Below are positions 55,901 through 64,000 of a stretch of DNA of 64,000 bases, piece by piece. The notes under the pieces were generated by a model. That model was not told the origin of the DNA. It saw only the letters and a program-made list of their open reading frames with translations, and ran no database searches. The position numbers were made by a program, and so were the translations under genes. The stretch's first letter is position 1. Each line of letters starts with the position of its first letter. This stretch comes from Pocillopora verrucosa (Eukaryota > Cnidaria > Anthozoa > Scleractinia > Pocilloporidae): NCBI RefSeq assembly GCF_036669915.1, contig NC_089324.1, positions 2,696,244-2,760,243 on the forward strand, in the 5' to 3' direction.

Positions 55901-58900
55901 AAGGCAGAGCTCGCATTTTTTTTTCCCACACGTCTCAAGGGCACAACACCTTGCCCCGGCCAGGACTAGAACCCGGGTTGTCCAACTTGGAGCCCAGTGC
56001 ACTGACCACTGGACTACTGAACAAAGCCGTGGTGTTGGTGTGCCCGCAATTCAGTTGACCATGCATGTTAAAAGTAGCATCTTGTACGGTTGTACAATTG
56101 TACGGTTGTGCGGTCATACATCCAAATTTTTCCAGCTTGATGGGTTACTACTATTTTGTATAATTATGGGGCTATGCTCTGCGAGCTCCGCTATTATTTA
56201 GTTACAGTTACTGAATGCACATGTGAGATATAAAACTGCAACCAGCGATTTCTTTTTATATACATTACTGCGTGTATAACTTCAAGGTGAAACTTAATAC
56301 TAACAAAACTTTACTTACCACATGTCATGAGAGTAATTCTGTAAACAAATATTTTATTGATGTTTTGGTTTCCAGGTAAAGCCAGGGTCAAATTGGAAAA
56401 TAAAGGAGATTTGTCCTTTTTTGCCAAACAGGATGAAGCTGTGAGTATACGACTGTTTTTAAGTTAGTAACATCATCTCAGTAGCTCATATATACATCAA
56501 AAGATGTTGTCCTTATTTATAAAGGAGTACCATCACTCTGAATTCCTTGGATATTGAATTCTGATGTAATTCTATGGGGTAGATTTTTTACCATACCAAT
56601 AGTTGTTCAATGACTCAAAGAGCTCTAAGTTTCCATCAATGCTGTTGAATGCTGTTGAATGTTCCAACTTATTCTTTTTATTCAATGTTAGAAAAAGACA
56701 ACTAAAGGCTACAGCAAACCAACTGCTCTGGCGGCAAGAAATCAACAACAAGCAGCAAACCGGGGAAAAAACACCAAAAGTCCTGTTAAATCAGAAAAAA
56801 CAGTCAAAAAAGTAAGCCCATTTTACAGTTGTACTACCTTTGACAGTGGAGTCTTAATTTTTCTGGCTGTTTGATCATCAGGACTCAATTGAATTACTTT
56901 TGATTATTGGTTTAATTTTTCCTTTTTTTTTTGCAGCTTTTAGGTGAATTATATGCAGACAAGAAGTACCTTGAGAAACTAATGGATGACCAAGGTATGC
57001 AACATCATATGCAACAGTTCTAATTTCCTCATCTCTTTGCCTTTTTACTTACTCTTATTGTGTGTATTCCATGATCTTTAATTATAGGCAGAGATGGAAA
57101 TAACAGTTAGCATAAACATACAGCTTTAGGCATCCTTATTTGGTCAATTAACTTTTGGCAGCATGTAGTGGAGGTGTAATTTTTGTTCTGAAGAGTAAGC
57201 ACCTTTTCCCTTCAAGAAAAAAAGTTGTTTAGTTAGGCAAATTTTTTGTCATCACCTACATTTTACAAGTGCAAAAATTGTCTTTGTTGCAAAACAACCT
57301 AGGATAAATCCTAGTGATTGGAATTGGAGTCCTTTGGCAAACTATATATGCTCAAATCAGGATTGATAGAAGAACCGAGAGACCACTGGCAATTAGGTTA
57401 ATTAGGAATGAAATTTCTTTTTTCTCCCAAGAATCTGTCTTCCTAAAAAATTCAAGTTAGCCGCTAAACATTCCATAACAAAATTCTGAGTGTTTGTCTT
57501 GTAATTCTTGCATTCCTAAACTCTATTTTCTTTTTTTGTAGATTTTATTCATGGAAATAGCAGTAAACCAATTTATGATCTGGTCCAAGATGGCTTGAGT
57601 TATTTAGATACGAGAATTGAATTCTGGAGACAACAAGAACCACTCTATGCTCGCAAGAACAAGAAACTGCCCCCAAGAAAATCTCCTCAGAGGCAACTCC
57701 CTGCTGACACAACAAAATTCATCTTGAGATCCTTGGAGGAAATAGACCAGGCGTTGGCAGATGGTGATCCAGAGACAAGTTTAAATAAGGCACAGTCAAC
57801 TTTAAAAACAGTACAGTCATTAGGAGCAGAGAGTGTCCCAAACAAGGCAGAGGTTGTGGGTAATTTGTACTCTTGTATTGGAAATGCTCATCTTGAGATG
57901 GAAAATTATGAAGAAGCTTTGAAGTTCCATGAAAAAGATCTGAAGGCTGCTAAAAAAATGTAAGTTGTTACTTGTAAAAAGATACAGTTCAAGAACTGGT
58001 CCAGCTGATAGAATTTGGTAAATTAAAGTGATCTGTGTTCTAATGAAGTCAGTTGCTGGAAAATACCACATTACGGTTTTTTCCCATGAAGCAGAAAGAA
58101 ATGAAACTCAGTGTACACCCTCCTGATAATTAGGATCACATGGAGGTTTCATCATCAAATAGTTGCTGATGGTGGTATAGGCACCTGTAATCATTAAAGG
58201 GGCGGTACAAATTCTATGAATGAAATTTTAACAGACAATTGTGAGATACCTTATAAACAATGACCATTCAATATTAAGAGAGCTTATAAATTAAAACACT
58301 TTCCTCTATTTTCTACATTTCCCTCTTAGGGAGAACAAGGAAGCTAAATCACGAGCACTGGACAACCTTGGAAGACTGTATGCTAAGATGGGAGAATACA
58401 CCAAAGCTATCGATTCCTGGATGGAGAAACTTCCACTCAGTAAATCAGTTTTAGAAAGCACATGGCTTTATCATGAAATTGGCAGGTGTCATTTAGAGCT
58501 CAAATACTACCAGGATGCTAAGGAGTTTGGTCAAAGATCATTGGCTGCAGCAGAGCAAGCAGATGATAAAGTGTGGCAGCTTAATGCCACAGTTCTTGCA
58601 GCTCAAGCTGAAGGTGATTTTTGTTGCTAATAAGATAGGCCTTGTTTGAATTTAAATATAAACTGTCAACTCCCAGAAGTGACTAACATGTAACTTCCAA
58701 CTATGATATATATATACATTATCCAGCAAACAGGTCATGAGGATACTCAAAATTTTCAGATAGAAGTTGTCAGCTTGATCTAAATTCTCGTAACTGCAAG
58801 AAAATGTGTAGAAGTTAGTCAAGAGGAGAGAATTAACAATCAGATCTTGGGATTTGCTGGAGTACCTAAAAGTTTAAAGACAACTCTAAATCCCCATGAA

Positions 58901-60421
58901 GATTCATAAGCAAGGTGGCTATAATAATTATTTTGCTTTTGAAAGATCCAACAACTGAGCTGCATAGAATTCATTTATGAGCAATGTTATTTCCTAGTAT
59001 CATATGCAACCAGTGTACTACATACTGCCAAGATCAGCATCTGAGCAATGTCCCAGCTGTCCTGTTTAGAGAAAGATAATAGCAGGTCGAAGTGAATTAT
59101 TTTTAAACTTGTTAGTGAGCCACAGTGCAGGCCACACAATTATCATTTAAAAATCAAATGTTAAGCAAGTTTTTTTTTTTTAAAGGTTTTTAAAAAGTAG
59201 TTTTCCATTGACTGATCCTTAACATTACAACTTGACTGTTTGCAATTTAGTGAAGCTTGGAGATCTCAAAGATGCCCTGCAATCCTTTGAAAAAGCCCTA
59301 GACCTAGCCAAAATACTGGAGGATGATGCAGCTGAAAATGCCATATCCAAAGCCATCAATGATGTCAATGACAGGATCACACAAGGTGAGTGGGTTGTCA
59401 TGGTGTTTACTCCTTTTTAATGAGCAGTTATGCCCGAAGATCTTAGACGACCAGAGCCCTATTGCTCATTATTAAACATAGGTGACCTAGGGTATTGATA
59501 AACTCTCTAAAAGTTTAACTAATAATATAATTTGGTTTTGTCATCTAAGTTGATATTGTAAGTTGGTCACCATAAAGAGTTTCTAATGTGGTCATTTTGA
59601 GCATTAGCCCTCAGCCATTTGCTCAGACAAAGGGCTAGTAAATAAATGCTTCAAACATCAGCTTAGAAACTTTTCATGGTGGCCAATTTTCATTATCAAC
59701 TCAGATGATAAAACCAAATTATCTTCTTACACTCCCCCACCAACACAACACCACAGTTTCTTTAGAAACTTAATCCTAAGAGGTTTACTCTGTTCCAGGT
59801 GTTCAGCAGGTAAACAGTGCAAAATCTGTGTGAAATATTAAACAGCTTGGTAGTAGGGGCAGAGTGTAAAATGAGGGAGGTTCAGGCTGGGTCATTTTTT
59901 ATGCTGGACAATTTGTCAACTAATTTTAAATCACTACAACCAGTAAGGAAAAAGGGAAAATTTCTCATGAAATGGATGCATGAAAGTTCAAAGGGTAAAA
60001 ACACACCAACTGGGCTAAGTATGGGAAAAGAAAGGCATTGCTTTTGACATTCAATTGAAAATTGGTGTCATTAATAGCTGCTGGGAAAAGTTGTTTTATC
60101 ATTATTCACTTATGTACACTTAATCTCCAACAAGGGGTCAAATCTGGAGAAGAAAGTGCTGCAGATGAACATGAAGGTGCAGAGGAAAGCAAAGAAACAG
60201 CAAATGAACAAAATGAGGAAACTGAGGCAGCTAAACAAACAGAGGAGGAGGAGGAACTAGTGACAGAAGACTCAGTCAAAGAAAGCCATGAGGAGGCAAA
60301 GGAGGATGAAGCTGCAGAAGGAAATGCAAAAAAGGATACAGAACAAGAACCAGATGAGGCAAATGGTGCAACAAAAGATGCTGATCAACCTGCTGAAGAT
60401 GATGGAGTGAAGGAGCAATAA
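52986..60421 (+). CDS. ODAD4: Outer dynein arm docking complex subunit 4 (TTC25)
   Basis: Ten exons: 52986-53105, 53874-54005, 55323-55476, 56376-56440, 56692-56811, 56937-56994, 57542-57959, 58330-58613, 59251-59385, 60135-60421; 1773 nt and 590 residues. ODAD4/TTC25 is an axonemal TPR protein needed to dock outer dynein arms on ciliary doublets. The N-terminal TPR block spans residues 13-135 (EGNVHFNQGEYKKALDSYTQ, ALELQPGYKVCLVQRSKCYL, LYSKGEFEYALLYYHRGYKL). A basic linker (exon 5, Lys/Gln-rich) follows, then the family-specific YLDTRIEFWRQQEPLY. A second TPR block covers about 290-490 (GNAHLEMENYEEALKFHEKD, LGRLYAKMGEYTKAIDSW, KLGDLKDALQSFEKALDLA). Exon 10 adds a 95-residue Glu-rich tail. 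All phases agree. The poly(A) signal AATAAA lies at 60721-60726. Presence of this gene shows the organism builds motile cilia. Confidence 0.94.
54381..54515. repeat. Foldback element, second copy
   Basis: A palindrome matching 7439-7588: GATCAATATCAGTATCTGGG at the left, complementary CTACTGATATTGATC at the right, CCTACCCCTCCCCTGACCC within, and the same centre TTGTTATCAATTGACTGTTG. It is in ODAD4 intron 2. Confidence 0.85.
54727..54930 (+). mobile_element. Family A TTAA element in ODAD4 intron 2
   Basis: 204 bp flanked by TTAA on both sides (54723-54726 and 54931-54934). The left end is CCATTTATACCCTAATATCAG and the right end is TTAGGGGTTAAAGGG. Confidence 0.87.
55915..56130 (-). mobile_element. 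tRNA-like SINE repeat in ODAD4 intron 3
   Basis: On the minus strand GTCCAGTGGTCAGTGCACTG and the B box-like GGGTTCTAGTCC are followed by GGGGCAAGGTGTTGTGCCC. The head resembles that of the repeats at 13896 and 63160. Confidence 0.6.
58666..58860 (+). mobile_element. Family B TTAA element in ODAD4 intron 8
   Basis: CAACTCCCAGAAGTGACTAAC at the left, CATTATCCAGCAAACAGGTC internally and CAATCAGATCTTGGGATTTG at the right. The termini are decayed. Confidence 0.77.
59529..59770. repeat. Foldback repeat, family D copy 2
   Basis: Same order as the 26553 copy: AAGTTGATATTGTAAGTTGG, TTAGCCCTCAGCC, GACAAAGGGCTAG, GGTGGCCAATTTTCATTATC and CACTCCCCCACCAACACAAC. It is in ODAD4 intron 9. Confidence 0.8.
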
Positions 60422-62000
60422 ATGTCCTAAAATTGTCCATCAAACTCTGTATATATTGATGTATTAGAGCCTTTCCAGAGAAATTCAAAGTTTTACTTGC
60501 AGTTGCTAACTCTTTGTTAACTCAAAGGTGTTAAAATAGTTCTGCTAATCTTGTTGAATATTATTTTACAACATTTTTATTTTGATTTTCATTTTAATGG
60601 TGGCTGTTGTCAGTGTAGCACTTTAAGTTTGATTGCGAGGAACATTCAGTCAGAGGAAATTGCACAGTGAAAATATTTTGTTCTTATGGAAAAGATGATG
60701 TAAATTGAAGGTGCAACGAGAATAAAGGTTGACAAGAAAGTGGCAGTGTTTAAAGTTCGACTTTAATTAATTTTAAATGGCTGGATGGCAAGAAAGTCTT
60801 CTCCTTGTACAAAGAAACAAGCCAACCTGGAAAAGTACAATAATTTTTATTTGTATTTAGAACACAGGTTAGAAGTACTTTTTGCATGCCCTGATTGGGT
60901 AGTTTGGAAGTAATTAGCAAGAAATATTCACCTTCGAGGAGCCAGGGAGACAAAATTGCACTTCAAGAGCTTAGGGTAACCTGTGTGGTATATACTAAAA
61001 TGAGTATTCACCTCAAAAGTCAGCAAAAGGTTTGAATATTAACCTTGCCACTTTGGAACTTGGTAAATATCCAACCCTACTCAACCTCACTTTGGTTAAT
61101 GATTGTTACATATGTTCAGTCATTAAACTTTGCTAAAATTAACCTAATCTATCGTTGACTTTGGAAACAAGTTTTGCAAGAGTCTAAGTCTAGTTTGAGG
61201 GTGTACTATCAATTATTTCAACTCTACACAGTGATAAAGAGTAAGATTCAGTGTTCTCCAGAAGCAACAGAAACTGGCATTTTCACTGGTTACTTTTTTC
61301 AGAAGTTGCAGCAAAATAATGTAAAATATCTGTTGAGATCTGAAATAAATTTTCATGTTGCTTTATTTCTGTTCACCTGTATACTAAAAAAGATTTATTA
61401 ACACTAGAAAAAAAAAAGTAAAAGTAAAACCAAAGGGAATAGATGTTGCAGAGATTTGCCCTTTAAGCACTAACTTACTTCTCACTGCCAACTATTTTTT
61501 TCAATGGCTGGCACACCAAAGATTGTGGAGAGCTAACCAAGAAGAGCCATCTGAAAACAAGGAGCGGTTGGATAGAAAAGGGTAGGAATTGACAACATTG
61601 GCAGTCTTAAAAAATAAACACCTCAATGACCATGGAAAATGTTGATTTTTTTTTTTTAATGCAAAATCATACTTGTTAGAAGTCCACCATGATGAGTTAG
61701 AGAAAGATCCTCAGTGGTTAAATTTCCATTTGTTGATGAGGTTTGTTGAGAATAAATAGGGTTGCTTGATATCATACACTTGATATTGATTGCTCAATAT
61801 TTGGTTATTGTCTCATTTTGGACAGAATCACATTTTACAGTTGTTTATAGTTTCAGCTCTGGTCAATTTCTTGTGGTTGCTTCACTCTGATTTGCTCTTT
61901 GTTAGCATTCTGTTCCAGTAGAGGGAACCCTATGTTCGTCATTGGATGTGTTTAGCAAATTACTGCTTGCTTGTGTACTTTGCAATAAAACTCTGATGCT
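60422..62000. other. Tail-to-tail interval between ODAD4 and MGAT1
   Basis: Carries the ODAD4 3' UTR with AATAAA at 60721-60726 and the MGAT1 3' UTR. No other gene or repeat was recognised. Confidence 0.55.
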
Positions 62001-64000
62001 TTACTCTGATGGAACAATGTGCACATTAATTCCTGAGAACACAATTGAAACTATGCCTTTGTATGCCATTCTGGGTATTCCTGCCTTAAAGTCTGTCATT
62101 GCACCAAGTTGTTTGGCAACTTGTTCAAAGTTCTTTGGCGAAGAGTAGTGAACTTGTACATTTGTGGCAAAAACCTTTTTTTCTACCAATTGATCAGCAG
62201 TTACGAGAGGCAGTGAATGTACACGTACTACAAACCTTTGATCATAGCTGTCTTTCAGTAAATAGGAAAGGTCTGTTTTTGAAAATGGGTGCTTTTGGTC
62301 ATTTAGCTTGATAAATTTCAAATGCTGATCATAAAATTGTCCACGACTAACACCTACTCGGCCAAATGTCCTTGTCCGTGGAATTTCTGGTCGAATACAT
62401 GATCTGTTTTTACGTTGCGAGGCTTCCCTCATCCAATCATCCCAAAATCCAAGAGGCCATTTTGGCTCTAGTTCTATCCAAAGAGATTTTCTCATCATCC
62501 AGCCAAGTCCAGGGAAAAAGTCTGTTCTGTAAAGAACATCATTTCTTTTAACCATTCCTTCTTTTCCATTATCATTCCAAGCCGAGACACACCATAAGCT
62601 TGGATCCTTGTCCAGCAAGGGTTTTGTTGCTTTAAAGTATTCATAAAAGTCTGGTGCTGTAAGGGTAGAAATAAATAAAATAACAAATTAGCACTTAACT
62701 GTGCACTTAACAGAATGCAGTTTGATGGTTTGATGTAAACAAAAACCAAACTTGCCAAAACAGCCAATGAGAACAAAGGAAATATAACAAGGAGCCAATG
62801 AAAACTTAAATAACACTGTGTGCTCTAATGGTTTTCCTGACAGCCATCAAAATCCATAAAATCAACTAGAAAACCCCTTTATATGCCTAAGGCATAATAC
62901 AAGTCCAGCTTGACCCAAAAATTCCAAGTCCACTTTTTTTTTATATACATAACAAAACATATTATGTCATTGACAGTTGAATCATTTGAATTCACCAATG
63001 AGTGCAAGCCTCAAATTGAACAATAAAAATAAAATAAACTCCATAATTGCCTGCGCCAGGGCACAGGTGCCAACTGAGTTCTTTCAAATTTTTTTATCAA
63101 TTCAACAAAATGCAGAAAAGGTTGCAGTACCATGTTTAATACTCAGAGCAGAGAGAGGCAGCAGCCAAATGATTAGTGCACTGGGCCCTGAGTCAAAATG
63201 TCTGGGTTTGAGATCTGGCCAGCTTATTGTGTTGTGTTCTTGGGCAAAACACTTAACTGTCACAGTGCTTCTCTCAACCCAGGAGTGTAAACGAATACCA
63301 AAGAATTGTCAGGAAAGCCTAATGAAATGAGATGAAATGCAATAGGGGTTGCCTTGCAATGGACTAGCACCCCATTATGGAAAGGGTGGGGGAAGGGGGG
63401 GAAAATTAAAGTGATACTCCATGTTGCTTCATGTTAAAGAAACTGGGAAACTGGGACAAGCTCTGGCTGACTGGGCCACTCAGCTCAAGCCTTACCCTGA
63501 CTCCCTAGAAAAATGAGTAATGAAAGTGGCCAAGTTATGATTGAAGGGTGTAAGTCTCTAGAGAAACGGTGGTGCTGCGTTGGTGGGAGAGTGTAACAGG
63601 TAATGGTAACATAAATTTACCACCTTAAAGAAACTCAAAGCTGACATTTTGAGATCTAGCCCTTTGTCAGAGCACATGATGAAGGGCTAACACTTGAATC
63701 GTCAGCTTTGAAACTATTTATGATGGCCAATTTAAGTTATCAACTCAGTTGATGATACTAAATTACAGAGTTATGATTATATATGAGTTTTTAATTTGAC
63801 TGGAAGAGAGAGTGGCACAGACCTCTCTCCTGCTCTTATAGAGGACTGTAAAAACTTACCAATATCAAGGTCGTCTTCAACAATCAAGACTGTGTCATAG
63901 CCCATGTTATCAAATACTTGTCCCAAAGCCCACTTATAATGACGGCTTATTTTAAAGTAACCCATCATTCCACGCATGTCGGCCGGGACATCTCTTACAT
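62001..64000 (-). CDS. MGAT1: MGAT1 (GnT-I), 3' part, continues past the right edge
   Basis: Two exons are visible on the minus strand: the final exon 62656-62001 and the preceding one from 63860 up to the window edge. They join in phase 1. MGAT1 is a type II Golgi membrane enzyme that adds the first GlcNAc in beta1,2 linkage to the Man5 N-glycan arm, opening the path to hybrid and complex N-glycans. The upstream exon has RHYKWALGQVF and the metal/UDP-binding EDD motif (LIVEDDLDI). The last exon has DPSLWCVSAWNDNGKE, YRTDFFPGLGWM, PKWPLGFWDDWMRE, CIRPEIPRTRTFGR, GQFYDQHLKFIKLN and the C-terminal GIPRMAYKGIVS. These are all expected catalytic-domain blocks in order, without breaks. The stop is TAA at 62003-62001. 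The N-terminal anchor and stem lie outside the window. Confidence 0.94.
63160..63405 (+). mobile_element. tRNA-derived SINE-like repeat
   Basis: The head has GTGCACTGGGCCCTGAGTC and a B box-like GGTTTGAGATCTGG. It is followed by ATTGTGTTGTGTTCTTGGGC, CTCTCAACCCAGGAGTGTAAA and the tail GCCTTGCAATGGACTAGCAC. It matches the 13896-14315 repeat in order and lies in an MGAT1 intron. Confidence 0.72.
63556..63766. repeat. Foldback repeat, family D copy 3
   Basis: Inverted orientation relative to 26553: GCGTTGGTGGGAGAGTGTAAC at the left, paired arms TAGCCCTTTGTCAGAG and TGATGAAGGGCTAAC, and GATGGCCAATTTAAGTTATC. It is in an MGAT1 intron. Confidence 0.8.

Overview
The window is animal nuclear DNA: AT-rich, with many short GT/AG-bounded exons, long introns full of small repeats, and about ten protein genes on both strands. 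Several features suggest a cnidarian, probably an anthozoan such as a stony coral. These are a BTB-BACK-TLDc protein, an intronless class A GPCR, ciliary and vertebrate-like housekeeping genes with near-vertebrate lengths, and very abundant small TTAA-flanked elements. The species call is inference. I rebuilt the genes by eye from splice sites, reading frame and remembered family motifs; no search was run.

Layout, left to right. (1) 328-638 (+): last exon of a SLC35G/EamA-type membrane transporter. (2) 1397-7335 (+): 8-exon BTB-BACK-TLDc gene whose frame is intact except for one in-frame TAA in the BTB domain. (3) 8155-9113 (+): 56-residue mitochondrial membrane protein, COX8-like. (4) 10381-25749 (+): 24-exon USP37-type deubiquitinase, 1126 residues. 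(5) 27568-30868 (-): coatomer zeta (COPZ), 8 exons, plus a possible in-frame cassette exon. (6) 32993-34069 (+): intronless class A GPCR. (7) 35858-41844 (+): 8-exon membrane-spanning patatin-like lipase. (8) 43644-51862 (-): 10-exon cyclin Y. (9) 52986-60421 (+): 10-exon ODAD4 (TTC25), the outer dynein arm docking protein. (10) 62001-64000 (-): the 3' part of MGAT1 (GnT-I), which runs off the right edge.

The genes are unrelated in function (trafficking, ubiquitin, cell cycle, cilium, N-glycans), as expected for ordinary animal gene order. USP37/COPZ, patatin/CCNY and ODAD4/MGAT1 are tail-to-tail pairs. CCNY and ODAD4 are head-to-head across about 1.1 kb.

The most striking non-genic signal is the mobile-element landscape. 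At least three families (here called A, B, C) of about 200 bp elements have termini of the type CCCTTTAA...TTAAAGGG and TTAA flanks. Two clear nested insertions, A into A and B into A, show TTAA target duplication. This is the hallmark of piggyBac-type transposition. Foldback elements, one other inverted-terminal-repeat element and several tRNA-derived SINE-like repeats fill introns and 3' flanks.
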